A DNA stretch of 64,000 nt, from positions 5,394,001 to 5,458,000 of the forward strand of contig NZ_VIVK01000001.1 of assembly GCF_007828865.1 (NCBI RefSeq). Direction: 5' to 3'. This stretch comes from Kribbella amoyensis (GTDB lineage: Bacteria > Actinomycetota > Actinomycetes > Propionibacteriales > Kribbellaceae). The notes under the pieces are model-generated. The model had not been told where the DNA came from, did no database searches, and saw only the letters and a list, made by a program, of their open reading frames with translations. Of the stretch, positions 26,076 through 34,600 are shown one piece after another (positions within the stretch are counted from its first letter, which is position 1; the number at the start of each line of letters is the position of its first letter). Made by a program: the position numbers and the translations under genes.

Positions 26076-27647
26076 TCAGTCGTCCTCGCCGAAGCTCAAC
26101 CGATCCCGGGTCGGCCGGGTACCGCGGATCCGGGCCACCAGACGCGGAATGTACGGCACGAACAGGGCCAGCACGGTGAGGACGATGATGATCAGGCTGA
26201 GCGGCCGGGTGAAGAACACGCTCGCGTCGCCGTTCGAGATCACCAGCGCGCGCCGGAACTGCTCCTCCATCGTCGGCCCGAGGATGACCCCGAGGATCAC
26301 CGGCGCGATCGGGAAGTCGAGCTTGCGCATGAAGAAGCCGACGACGCCGATCAGCAGCGCGAGCAGGACCTCGTACCCCGACCCGGACAGCGAGTACACG
26401 CCGAGACAGGCGAACACCAGGATCCCCGCGTACAGCAGCGGCCGCGGCACCTTGAGCACCTGGACCCAGACCTGGATCAGCGGCAGGTTCATGATCAGCA
26501 GCAGCAGGTTCCCGACGTACAGCGACGCGATCAGCGTCCAGACCAGGGTGCCCTGGTCCTCGAACAACTGCGGCCCCGGCTGGACGTTGAAGATCTGGAA
26601 CGCCGCCAGCATCACCGCGGCCGTCGCCGACGTCGGCAGGCCGAGTGTCAGCAGCGGGACCAGGACACCGGAGAAGGACGCGTTGTTCGCCGCCTCCGGT
26701 CCGGCCACGCCCTCGATCGCGCCGTCGCCGAACTCGTCCGGGTGCTTGCGGCCCGCCTTCCGCGCCCGCCGCCGCTCCAGCGTGTACGAGAGGAACGTCG
26801 GCACCTCGGCACCACCGGACGGGATCGCGCCGAACGGGAAGCCGAGCGCCGTCCCGCGCAACCAGGGCGCCCACGACCGAGCCCAGTCCGACTTGTTCAG
26901 GTACCCCGTGCGCAGCCGGCCCTTCTCCAGCACGGCCGGCCGGTCCGGCGTACTGCGCAACTTCGACGCCACGTGCAACGTCTCGCCGATCGCGAACAGG
27001 CCGACGATCACGATCACCACGTCCACCCCGTCGAGCAGCCGCAACGTGCCGAACGTGTACCGCTGCGCGCCGGACAGGCTGTCCAGGCCGATCAGCCCGA
27101 TGAACAGGCCGACCGTCAGCGAGAGCAGACCGCGGACCATCGAGTGGCCGACGATCGCGGTCACCGCGACCATTGCCAGCAACGTGATCGCGAAGTAGTC
27201 GGTGGCCTGGAACTCACTGGCCAGCTGCCCGATCGGTTTCGCCACGAAGGTGAGCAGGATCGTCGAGATGGTGCCGGCCACGAACGACCCGATTGCGGCC
27301 GTGGCCAGCGCGGCCCGGGCCCGGCCGCGCAACGCCATCTTGTGGCCCTCGATCGCGGTCGCCACCGAGGCCGACTCGCCGGGGGTGTTGATCAGGATCG
27401 ACGTGGTCGAGCCGCCGTACATCGCGCCGTAGTAGATCCCGGCGAACATGATGAAGGCGCCGATCGGGTCGGAGAAGTTGAACGTGATCGGCAGCAGCAG
27501 CGCGATCGTCAGTGCCGGGCCGATCCCGGGCAGGATTCCGACCAGCATGCCTAGGGTGACCCCGAGCACGGCCCAGAGCAGGTTCATCGGATCGAGCACG
27601 GTGCCGAATCCGTGCAGCAGGTCGCCGAAGACGGCTTGGCTGATCAC
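26076..27647 (-). CDS. tctA: Tripartite tricarboxylate transporter, large membrane subunit
   Basis: A 523-residue, roughly 11-12-helix subunit. The TctA hallmarks GMLVGILPGIGPALTIALLLP and YYGAMYGGSTTSILINTPGE are both present, as is the duplicated motif GLPTSATAAVMLAAF in the second half. It forms the transport path for carboxylates such as citrate, driven by an ion gradient. GTG 27647 overlaps the tctB stop by 4 bases. It is last in the order tctC-tctB-tctA. Confidence 0.96.
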   Translation of the reverse strand: MISQAVFGDLLHGFGTVLDPMNLLWAVLGVTLGMLVGILPGIGPALTIALLLPITFNFSDPIGAFIMFAGIYYGAMYGGSTTSILINTPGESASVATAIEGHKMALRGRARAALATAAIGSFVAGTISTILLTFVAKPIGQLASEFQATDYFAITLLAMVAVTAIVGHSMVRGLLSLTVGLFIGLIGLDSLSGAQRYTFGTLRLLDGVDVVIVIVGLFAIGETLHVASKLRSTPDRPAVLEKGRLRTGYLNKSDWARSWAPWLRGTALGFPFGAIPSGGAEVPTFLSYTLERRRARKAGRKHPDEFGDGAIEGVAGPEAANNASFSGVLVPLLTLGLPTSATAAVMLAAFQIFNVQPGPQLFEDQGTLVWTLIASLYVGNLLLLIMNLPLIQVWVQVLKVPRPLLYAGILVFACLGVYSLSGSGYEVLLALLIGVVGFFMRKLDFPIAPVILGVILGPTMEEQFRRALVISNGDASVFFTRPLSLIIIVLTVLALFVPYIPRLVARIRGTRPTRDRLSFGEDD

Positions 27648-28180
27648 AGGCCCAGCACCCCTTCCGGCAGCGAGATGTCGAGGAACCGGGTGAACGCGAC
27701 GTAGACGACGACCGCGAGCGCGACCGCGACAACGGCGTCCCGGACGGTGTTCCGGCTGCCGAGAACGCGCGCGATAGCGAAGAACAGCAACGCGGTCGCG
27801 ATCATGTAGCCGAGCGGCACGACCAGGAACGCGTAGAGGATCAGCAACGCGGACACAGCCACCGGTTCGAACCAGGCGCGGTCGCCCGGTTGCTTGGTCG
27901 TCCGCGGCGAGCGCAACCCTTCGACCAGGTAGGCGACCGACAGCACCAGCCACGCGGCCGTCACGAGCAACGGGAAGAACCTCGGCCCCTGCGGATCGAG
28001 TCCGTCGGGGCTGCGGATGTCGAACACTCCCACCAGGAAGGTGCCGCTCAGCACGATCAGGACGACGGCCGCGACGATCCGTACCGTGCGCGACGCCTCG
28101 ACCTCGACGTCCGCGGTCCGGACCGGCTCGTCGGCCACCGCGGGGTCCGTGGCCGGTTCGGGTCTCTCGTCGGTGCTCAT
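27644..28180 (-). CDS. tctB: Tripartite tricarboxylate transporter, small membrane subunit
   Basis: A 178-residue protein with four membrane helices after a 30-residue acidic N-terminal tail. Length, topology and position between tctC and tctA identify it, because sequence conservation in TctB is low. The conserved DPQGPRFFPLLV stretch between helices 1 and 2 is typical. Its start overlaps the tctC stop as ATGA. Confidence 0.93.
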   Translation of the reverse strand: MSTDERPEPATDPAVADEPVRTADVEVEASRTVRIVAAVVLIVLSGTFLVGVFDIRSPDGLDPQGPRFFPLLVTAAWLVLSVAYLVEGLRSPRTTKQPGDRAWFEPVAVSALLILYAFLVVPLGYMIATALLFFAIARVLGSRNTVRDAVVAVALAVVVYVAFTRFLDISLPEGVLGL

Positions 28181-29172
28181 ACGATCCCCAGTTCCTTCAG
28201 CAGGGCCTCGACCCGGATGGTCTCGTCGGCGATGAACTTCGTCGCCTCGTCGCCGGTCTGGAAGAAGTCGGTCCAGCCCTGCTTCTTCCGGATCTCGGCC
28301 CACTCGGACGAGTTGTTGACCTTGGCCACGAAGTGGACCAGCCGCTGCCGGTCGGCCTCGGGGATGTCCGGCGGCGCGACGACGGCCCGCCAGTTCAGGA
28401 CCTCGGTGTCGTAGCCCTCCGACTTCAGCGTCGGCAGCTTCTTGCCGTTCACGGTCATCGGGTCGGTCCCGGTGGTCGCGAGTACCCGCATCTTGCCGGC
28501 GGTGATCTGCTCCTCGAACTCGCTCAGCCCGGAGATGCCGACGGTGACGTCCCCGGACAGGATCGCCGCGGTCGCCTCACCGCCGCCGGAGTAGCTGATG
28601 TACTTCACCTGCGCGGGATCCAGGCCGGCGGTCTTCACCAGGGTGCCCGCGGCGATGTGGTCCGTGCCGCCGATCGTGCCGCCACCCCAGCTGACCGAGG
28701 CGGGGTCGGCGCGGTACTTCTCGACCAGGTCCTTCACCGTCCGCAGCGGCGAGTCGGCCTTGACCACGAAGACCTCCTGCTCGGCGGTCAGGGTGGCGAT
28801 CGGGGTGGTGTCGGACAGCGTGATCTGGGACTGGTTCAGGGTCAGCGCGCCGACCATCACCAGCCCGGTGATCATCAACGTGTGCGGGTCCTTGCGGTTC
28901 TTGGTGACCAGCTTGGAGATGCCGACGGCCCCGCCGGCGCCGGTCACGTTGACCACCGAGACCGAACGACCGGGCAGCGCGTTCTCCTCCTGGACGACGT
29001 GCTGCAATTGGCGCGCGGTCAGGTCCCAGCCACCGCCCGGGGCGGCGGGCACCATGATCTCGAGGTTGCGGGACGGGAAGTCGCCCGCGACGCTGCCGCC
29101 CTCCAGGGCCGAGCAGCCGCTGAGCAGCAGACTGACGGACAACCCGGCGGCGACGAGTGCGGTGCGCGACAT
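28177..29172 (-). CDS. tctC: Tripartite tricarboxylate transporter substrate-binding lipoprotein
   Basis: A 331-residue Bug-family binding protein. A type II signal peptide ends in the lipobox LLSGC, with lipidated C20. The mature domain starts FPSRNLEIMVPAAPGGGWDLTARQL, the classic Bug ligand loop, and continues through NVTGAGGAVG and VSWGGGTIGGTDHIA. It would capture a citrate-like acid outside the membrane and deliver it to TctAB. Its ATG has a strong ribosome site (GAGGAGG, 6 nt). It is divergent from an IclR regulator that probably controls the whole locus. Confidence 0.95.
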   Translation of the reverse strand: MSRTALVAAGLSVSLLLSGCSALEGGSVAGDFPSRNLEIMVPAAPGGGWDLTARQLQHVVQEENALPGRSVSVVNVTGAGGAVGISKLVTKNRKDPHTLMITGLVMVGALTLNQSQITLSDTTPIATLTAEQEVFVVKADSPLRTVKDLVEKYRADPASVSWGGGTIGGTDHIAAGTLVKTAGLDPAQVKYISYSGGGEATAAILSGDVTVGISGLSEFEEQITAGKMRVLATTGTDPMTVNGKKLPTLKSEGYDTEVLNWRAVVAPPDIPEADRQRLVHFVAKVNNSSEWAEIRKKQGWTDFFQTGDEATKFIADETIRVEALLKELGIV

Positions 29173-29218
29173 GGGGTACCTCCTCAGGCACGGGGCGTGA
29201 TGGCCTGGATTTCCTGGG

Positions 29219-29224
29219 ACCGTA
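29219..29224 (-). promoter_or_regulatory. Candidate -10 box of the tctCBA operon
   Basis: TACGGT on the minus strand lies 46 nt before the tctC ATG, with the ribosome site in between. No strong -35 was seen. Confidence 0.35.
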
Positions 29225-29252
29225 GCAGCATTCCATCAGGAGGTACAGAGAT

Positions 29253-29265
29253 TCCGTTGTGCGGA
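29253..29265. promoter_or_regulatory. Candidate IclR operator
   Basis: TCCGTTGTGCGGA is an interrupted palindrome (TCCG/CGGA) sitting just upstream of the IclR -10 box, between the divergent tctC and IclR genes. A regulator bound here could affect both directions. Confidence 0.4.
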
Positions 29266-29274
29266 CCGACGGGG

Positions 29275-29280
29275 TACCGT
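29275..29280 (+). promoter_or_regulatory. Leaderless -10 box of the IclR gene
   Basis: TACCGT lies 6 nt before the ATG at 29287, without a ribosome site. Confidence 0.6.
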
Positions 29281-29286
29281 CGTGGC

Positions 29287-30063
29287 ATGACGGAAGGTGA
29301 ACTCCCCGGCGTGCGCAGCGTGCACCGCGCCCTGGATCTGCTCGAGCGCTTCGACGACGAGCACCCGGCCTGGACGCTGGCCGAGCTGACCAACGCCAGC
29401 GGCCTGCCGAAGACCACGGTGCTGCGGCTGGTGACGACCCTGGAGCAGCGCGGCCTGGTGGTCGCGATCGGCCCCGGCCGGTACGCGATCGGCCCGGGCT
29501 TCCTGCGCTGGTCCCGGCTGAGCAGCGCGAGTATGGAGATCCCGCCGGTGGTCCGGGTGGCGATGAACCGGCTGGCCGCCGACACCGGTGAGACCGCGAA
29601 CCTGTACATCCGGGTCGGCCGGTCCCGGGTCTGCCTGGCCCAGACCCAGGGCACGTTGAGCGTCCGGCACACGATCGCGGTCGGTTCGTCGCTGCCGTTG
29701 TGGGCCGGCGCGGCGTCGAAGGTCCTGCTCAGCGATCCGCCGCTGGTGGAGGCGGACCCGTCCGTCATCGACGAGGTGGCGGCCGAGTCGCCGCACAGCG
29801 CCGACTTCGGCAAGCGGCTGCGCGCTTCGGCGGCGCTGACCGGCGAGCGCGGGTACGCCATCACCCACGGTGAACGCGAGCTCGGCGCCTCCGGGGTCTC
29901 GGCACCGGTCCGCCGTCCGGACGGCCGCGTGGTCGCCGCGATCGGGATCGGCGGACCGACGACCCGGTTCAACGACGAGCGGCTGGCGTCGTACGTGCGG
30001 GCGGTCCGGCGGTGTGCGGAAGCCATCTCCGGGACCGGGTGGAGCGGCTTCAGTGCGACCTGA
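29287..30063 (+). CDS. IclR family transcriptional regulator
   Basis: A 258-residue regulator. The N-terminal winged helix (residues 10-75; SVHRALDLLERF, TLAELTNASGLPKTTVLRLVTTLEQRGLV) is followed by the IclR effector domain (ETANLYIRVGRSRVCLAQTQG, LPLWAGAASKVLLS, ERGYAITHGERELGASGVSAPVRRPDG). Such regulators sense small organic acids. Its location between tctCBA and the CoA-transferase/lyase genes, the latter overlapping its 3' end by 11 bp, suggests it controls use of the imported acid. Confidence 0.94.
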   Translation: MTEGELPGVRSVHRALDLLERFDDEHPAWTLAELTNASGLPKTTVLRLVTTLEQRGLVVAIGPGRYAIGPGFLRWSRLSSASMEIPPVVRVAMNRLAADTGETANLYIRVGRSRVCLAQTQGTLSVRHTIAVGSSLPLWAGAASKVLLSDPPLVEADPSVIDEVAAESPHSADFGKRLRASAALTGERGYAITHGERELGASGVSAPVRRPDGRVVAAIGIGGPTTRFNDERLASYVRAVRRCAEAISGTGWSGFSAT

Positions 30064-31264
30064 CGCGGACCTGCTCGCCGGGGTGCGGGTGCTCGACCTG
30101 ACCAACGTGCTGGCCGGGCCCTTCGCCGGGTACCAGCTGGCCCTGATGGGCGCCGACGTCGTCAAGGTGGAGGTCCCCGGCACCGGCGACCTGGCCCGGA
30201 ACCTCGGCGCGGATCCGGCGCTGAGCGACCGCGGACTCGGGGTCTCCTTCCTCGCCCAGAACGCGGGGAAGCGGTCGCTCACGTTGGACCTGAAGACGCC
30301 CAGGGGACGTGAGGTGTTCGAGCGCCTGGTCCGCGGGGCCGACGTGTTGCTGGAGAACTTCCGGCCCGGCGTGCTCGCCCGGCTCGGATTCGGCCCGGAC
30401 GTGCTCCGCTCGCTGAACGAGGGCCTCGTGTACTGCGCGGTGTCCGGCTTCGGCCAGACCGGGCCGATGCGCGGGCGGCCGGCGTACGACCAGATCATCC
30501 AGGGGCTGTCCGGGATCATGAGCGTGACCGGGACCCCGGAGACCGCGCCGACCCGGACCGGGTTCCCGATCGCGGACACGCTCGGCGGGTACGCGGCGGC
30601 GTTCGCGATCTCGGCGGCGCTGGTGAAACGGTCCCGGACCGGCCAGGGCAGCTACCTGGACGTGTCGATGCTGGAGACCGCGATCGCGGCGATGGGCTGG
30701 GTGGTGTCCGACTTCCTGATCGGCGGCCGCGAACCACGGGCCATGGGCAACGAGAACGTCACCTCGGCGCCGTCCGGTACGTTCGCGACCGCGTCCGGCG
30801 TGTTGAACATCGCGGCCAACAAGCAGGAGCAGTACGTCGAGCTGTGTACCGTACTCGACCGGCCGGAGCTGATCACCGACGAGCGGTTCGTGACCCGCGA
30901 AGCCAGGAAGCGGCACCGTGGCGAGCTGAAGCAGGAGCTGGAGAAGACCCTGCGCGAGCGCTCGGCGGTGGAGTGGGACGAGCTCCTCGCGACCTCCGGC
31001 GTCCCGGTCGCGCCGGTGCTCACGGTCCAGGAGGCGCTCACCCTCGACCAGGTCACCGAGCGGGACCTGCTGCACGAGGTACCGATGCCGGCGCCCGGCG
31101 AGCGACCCCTGCGCGTACTCGGCAGCAGCGTGCACGTCGACGGTCAAGCGGTCGGGCCGGCCGCGCGACCGCCCGTACTCGGCGAACACGTGGACGAGAT
31201 CCTCACCGAAGCCGGCTATACAGCGGACGAGATCGCGGCGCTGCGGAGCGAAGGAGTCGTATGA
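30053..31264 (+). CDS. CaiB/BaiF family CoA-transferase (class III)
   Basis: A 403-residue formyl-CoA-transferase-type enzyme that moves CoA between carboxylic acids. It shows the family N-terminus (LLAGVRVLDLTNVLAGPFAGYQLALMGADVVKVE), ENFRPGVLARLG, and the candidate catalytic Asp near residue 175 (GFPIADTLGGYAA). GTG 30053 overlaps the IclR gene by 11 bp and has GGAG 9 nt upstream. It is ATGA-coupled to the citryl-CoA lyase gene. Together they could activate the acid imported by TctCBA. The exact substrate is inference. Confidence 0.92.
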   Translation: MRPDADLLAGVRVLDLTNVLAGPFAGYQLALMGADVVKVEVPGTGDLARNLGADPALSDRGLGVSFLAQNAGKRSLTLDLKTPRGREVFERLVRGADVLLENFRPGVLARLGFGPDVLRSLNEGLVYCAVSGFGQTGPMRGRPAYDQIIQGLSGIMSVTGTPETAPTRTGFPIADTLGGYAAAFAISAALVKRSRTGQGSYLDVSMLETAIAAMGWVVSDFLIGGREPRAMGNENVTSAPSGTFATASGVLNIAANKQEQYVELCTVLDRPELITDERFVTREARKRHRGELKQELEKTLRERSAVEWDELLATSGVPVAPVLTVQEALTLDQVTERDLLHEVPMPAPGERPLRVLGSSVHVDGQAVGPAARPPVLGEHVDEILTEAGYTADEIAALRSEGVV

Positions 31265-32067
31265 GCGGGACCGATCGAGCGGCGGACTGGTGGGCGACCG
31301 GGATCACCGACATCGCGCCCGGGTCGATCCGGCTGCGCGGGTACGCGATCCAGGACCTGATCGGGTCGGTCAGCTTCTCCGAGCTGGTCTGGCTGATGGT
31401 CCGCGGCGAGTTGCCGACGTCGGCCGAGGCCGAGCTGCTGGAGCTGACCCTGGTCGCGGCGGTGGACCACGGCCCGCAGGCACCGTCGATCGCGGCGGCC
31501 CGGATGGCGGCGTCCTGCGGGCTCGACCTCAACAACGCGATGGCGACCGGGGTCAACCTGCTCGGCGACGTCCACGGCGGCGCCGGCCAACAGTGCTTGG
31601 AGGTCCTGCACCAGCTGAGGGCGACGACCGACGACGGCGTCGCACCCGAGCAGGCCGCGCGCGATCTGGTCGCCGACCACAAGGCGCGCAAGGCGTTCGT
31701 GCCGGGGTTCGGACACCGCTTCCACCCGCGCGATCCGCGGCGTGATCCGTTGATCGGCGCCGTCCGGCAGGCGGCCGAGGCGGGCACCGTTTCCGGGGAG
31801 TACCTGCGCCTCGCTCTCGCGCTCGAGGAAGTCCTTGCCGAAGGCACCAAGCCGGTCCCGATGAACGTGGACGGCGCCACCGCGACGATCCACGCCGAGC
31901 TCGGCTTCGCCCCGGAGCTGGCCCGTGGCCTCTTCGTCCTGTCCCGCTCGGTCGGGCTGCTCGCGCACTCCTGGGAGCAGCGCAACGAGCCGACCCGGAT
32001 CAAGGGCCCGCTGCCGAAGTCGGTCATCCCCACGTACACGGGTCCGCCGCCTCGGGACCTTCCTTAG
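31261..32067 (+). CDS. Citryl-CoA lyase (short citrate synthase-like protein)
   Basis: A 268-residue stand-alone version of the citrate synthase fold, about two thirds of a true citrate synthase, as in the citryl-CoA lyase group. Catalytic-site His residues are seen in VDHGPQAPS (H70), LLGDVHGGAGQ (H105) and VPGFGHRFHP (H152). The enzyme would cleave citryl-CoA (or a methylated analogue) to oxaloacetate and acetyl-CoA. It is coupled by ATGA overlap to the CoA-transferase, which could make the CoA ester. Its stop overlaps that of the convergent acyl-CoA synthetase by 4 bases. Confidence 0.88.
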   Translation: MSGTDRAADWWATGITDIAPGSIRLRGYAIQDLIGSVSFSELVWLMVRGELPTSAEAELLELTLVAAVDHGPQAPSIAAARMAASCGLDLNNAMATGVNLLGDVHGGAGQQCLEVLHQLRATTDDGVAPEQAARDLVADHKARKAFVPGFGHRFHPRDPRRDPLIGAVRQAAEAGTVSGEYLRLALALEEVLAEGTKPVPMNVDGATATIHAELGFAPELARGLFVLSRSVGLLAHSWEQRNEPTRIKGPLPKSVIPTYTGPPPRDLP

Positions 32068-33680
32068 GGTTCCGGCAGGTCGCGTTTGACCACCTTGCCG
32101 GTCGCGTTGCGCGGCAGCTGGTCGATCACGACGACCTGACGCGGCGCCTTGTACCGCGCGAGGTTCGCCCGGACGTGGTCGATCAACTCGTCCTCGGTCG
32201 CTTCGGCGGTCAGGACGACGTACGCGACCAGGCGCCGGCCGAACTCCTCGTCGGCCACACCGATCACGGCCACGTCGGCGACGGCCGGGTGGTGGAGCAG
32301 ACAGTCCTCCACCTCGGCCGGGTACACGTTCTCGCCGCCGGACACGATCATGTCGTCCTCGCGCCCGTCCACGAACAGCCGGCCGGCCGCGTCCAGGTGC
32401 CCGAGATCGCCGGTACTCATCCGGCCGTCGACCACGGTCTTGCTGCTGCCGTCCGAGTATCCGCCGAAGACGAGACCACCACCGGCGAAGATCCGGCCCG
32501 CCGTCCCGGTGGGAACCGGCCGGTCGTCCGGGCCGAGGATCCGCACCGAACTCCCGAGGCACGGCCGCCCGACCGTCCCGGGCGCGGCGAGCAGGTCCTT
32601 CGAGGACGCGATCGTGGCGATCCCGATCTCGCTCGATCCGTACGCGTCGCACAGCACCGGCCCGAACCGCTCGATGAACCGCTCGGCCAACGCGGGCGGC
32701 AACGCGGACGCGCCCGAGATGACGGCGCGCACCGACTGCAGGTCGTACCGCGCGATCTCCGCCGGACCGAGGTCGAGCAGCCGCTGGAGCATCACCGGGA
32801 CCGCGACCACCGAGCCGGCCCGGTTCGGCTCGATCGACGCGAGCACGGCGGCCGCGTCGTACCGGCGGGACACGACCACGGGGCAGCCGAGGAAGAGCGC
32901 GAGCATCGAGTGCAGCAGCCCCAACCCGTGGAACAACGGCGGGCAGATCACCATCGGCTCGCCGGATCGCAGCCCGAGCCGGTCGAGCGCACTCGCGGTG
33001 AGACCGGCGAGCCCGAGTGCGGTCGGGGCTCGCGGCGCTGCCTTCGGCGTCCCGGTCGTGCCGGACGTGAGGATCGTGATGTGCCCCGGCCGGTCGGGTG
33101 CCGGCGGCTCGGGCGCGTCCGTCGCGGCGAGGTCGTCGAGGGCGCTCCCACCAGCTTCCCGCCAACCCAGCAAGGTCGGCACGCTGGTCTCCACCGCGAA
33201 CTCCTCGTCGTGGACCAGCAGATCCGGCGGATGCTTCGTCAGGACCGCGCTGAGTTGCGGCGCGGCGAACTCGGTGTTCACGAACAGCACGTCCGCCCCG
33301 ATCCGCGAGGCCGCCAGCGTCGCCGCGAGGAACCAGCGGTGGTTCCGGCACAGCACGGCAACCTTGCCACCAGCAACGATCCCGTACTCCGCGCGCAGCC
33401 CCGCCGCGAGCCGGGCGACGAGCTCGTCCAGCTCCCGATAGGTCAGGCTGCCGCGTTCGTCGACGACGGCCGGACGGTCCGGCCAGCGGATCGCGGCGAC
33501 CGCTCCGAGCGCGGCCATCGACTGACCCCAGCGCCGCAGCGCCCGCTCGATCCCGACCAGCTGCGTCGGACCCACGTTCCGCCACACGCCCGACCGGATC
33601 AGCGCGGCCGAGACCGTGCCGACCTCGACGGCGCCTCGCAGCAACCACTCGGGCGGCCGCATCGGACCGATCGGCCTCAC
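32064..33680 (-). CDS. Acyl-CoA synthetase (AMP-forming, long/medium-chain type)
   Basis: A 538-residue ANL-superfamily enzyme that activates a carboxylic acid via an acyl-adenylate. It has the P-loop-like ITILTSGTTGTPKAAPR, the A5 motif AYGSSEIG, A7 STGDLGHLDAAG, A8 VDGREDDMIVSGGENVYPAEVE, and a C-terminal catalytic Lys in PRNATGKVVKRDL. The N-terminal 70 residues resemble fatty-acid CoA ligases of actinobacteria. GTG 33680 overlaps the SDR stop as GTGA. An ATG six codons in (33662) is the alternative start. The substrate is unknown. Confidence 0.92.
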   Translation of the reverse strand: MRPIGPMRPPEWLLRGAVEVGTVSAALIRSGVWRNVGPTQLVGIERALRRWGQSMAALGAVAAIRWPDRPAVVDERGSLTYRELDELVARLAAGLRAEYGIVAGGKVAVLCRNHRWFLAATLAASRIGADVLFVNTEFAAPQLSAVLTKHPPDLLVHDEEFAVETSVPTLLGWREAGGSALDDLAATDAPEPPAPDRPGHITILTSGTTGTPKAAPRAPTALGLAGLTASALDRLGLRSGEPMVICPPLFHGLGLLHSMLALFLGCPVVVSRRYDAAAVLASIEPNRAGSVVAVPVMLQRLLDLGPAEIARYDLQSVRAVISGASALPPALAERFIERFGPVLCDAYGSSEIGIATIASSKDLLAAPGTVGRPCLGSSVRILGPDDRPVPTGTAGRIFAGGGLVFGGYSDGSSKTVVDGRMSTGDLGHLDAAGRLFVDGREDDMIVSGGENVYPAEVEDCLLHHPAVADVAVIGVADEEFGRRLVAYVVLTAEATEDELIDHVRANLARYKAPRQVVVIDQLPRNATGKVVKRDLPEP

Positions 33681-34546
33681 GGTTCCGCCCTGGTCGTGCG
33701 GCGGTAGTACTGCTCGAACAGCCGGTCCGTCGGTACCCGGAAAAGGTTGCCCAGGGCATCCGCAGGTCGGACGAACGGCGGAGTGATGTTGTGCGGCCGA
33801 TCGGCGACCGCGGCACAGACCTGGTCCGCCGCCTGCTCCGGAGACAGCCCGGGCAGCTTGGTGAGCAACGGCGTCGGCTCGCTCATCCGGGTGTGCACGA
33901 GGCCCATGTACACGGTCGACGTGGTGACGCCGTCCGGCCGGATCTCCTGGGCGATACACCGCAGCCACACGTCGAACGCGCCCTTGGACGCCAGGTATGC
34001 CGACCAGCGGGCGAGCGGGGGCGTCCGGACACCGGCCGTCGAGACGTTGACCAGGTGACCGGATCCGCGCTCGCGCATCGACGGGAGCAGGGCGAGGACA
34101 AGCTTGGCGGGACCCAGGTAGTTGACCGCGTTGGTCCGCTCGATGTCGTGGAACCGCTGGTACGAGTCGGCGACGGACCGGCGGATCGACTTGCCCGCGT
34201 TGCTCACCAGCACGTCGACGTGGCCGTGGTCGTCGAGCACCCTCGCGACCAGATCCTCGATCGCGGCCGGGTCGGCCAGGTTCGCCGGGTACGCCTGCGC
34301 CTGGCCGCCGGCAATCCGGATCTCCTCGGCGACGGCCTCCAGCTGGTCCGCGGTGCGGGCGACGAGCAGGACGGTCGCCCCGGCCCGGGCCAGCCGCTTC
34401 GCCGTCGCCTCGCCGATCCCGTACGACGACCCGGTGACCAGTACGACCTTGTCCCGGACCGCGGCGGTGAGCCGGTCGTCGGGGATCCGGGTCCGCCCGT
34501 TGGTCAGCGCAACGAGCAGAGGCCAGCCGATCGGACGCTTCTCCAT
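33677..34546 (-). CDS. Short-chain dehydrogenase/reductase
   Basis: A 289-residue SDR with a 30-residue N-terminal extension. The cofactor site is VLVTGSSYGIGEATA, with VARTADQLEAV after it (Arg suggests NADP). VSNAGKS follows, then the active-site Ser in VNVSTAG and YxxxK in WSAYLASKGA. The C-terminal PTDRLFEQYYRRT resembles SDRs linked to lipid metabolism. It is translationally coupled to the acyl-CoA synthetase, which suggests a shared fatty-acyl pathway. ATG 34546 is preceded by a TAATGT -10 box 8 nt away. ATG 34558 is possible. Confidence 0.88.
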   Translation of the reverse strand: MEKRPIGWPLLVALTNGRTRIPDDRLTAAVRDKVVLVTGSSYGIGEATAKRLARAGATVLLVARTADQLEAVAEEIRIAGGQAQAYPANLADPAAIEDLVARVLDDHGHVDVLVSNAGKSIRRSVADSYQRFHDIERTNAVNYLGPAKLVLALLPSMRERGSGHLVNVSTAGVRTPPLARWSAYLASKGAFDVWLRCIAQEIRPDGVTTSTVYMGLVHTRMSEPTPLLTKLPGLSPEQAADQVCAAVADRPHNITPPFVRPADALGNLFRVPTDRLFEQYYRRTTRAEP

Positions 34547-34554
34547 GCCCGCTG

Positions 34555-34560
34555 ACATTA
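34555..34560 (-). promoter_or_regulatory. Leaderless -10 box of the SDR/acyl-CoA synthetase operon
   Basis: TAATGT on the minus strand ends 8 nt before the ATG at 34546. Confidence 0.45.
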
Positions 34561-34587
34561 CCGGCAGGTAGCCAATCGTGGGAGGCC

Positions 34588-34593
34588 TAGGCT
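34588..34593 (+). promoter_or_regulatory. Leaderless -10 box of the M24 peptidase gene
   Basis: TAGGCT ends 7 nt before the ATG at 34601. The divergent promoter for the SDR gene is only about 30 bp away. Confidence 0.6.
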
Positions 34594-34600
34594 TGTCGCC

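Noticed and set aside
25032..27554. 840-codon plus-strand open frame across hrpA, the stress protein and tctA
   Set aside because: It is antisense to three well-supported genes and its product is low-complexity (Arg, Gln, His, Asp), typical of a non-coding frame in GC-rich DNA.
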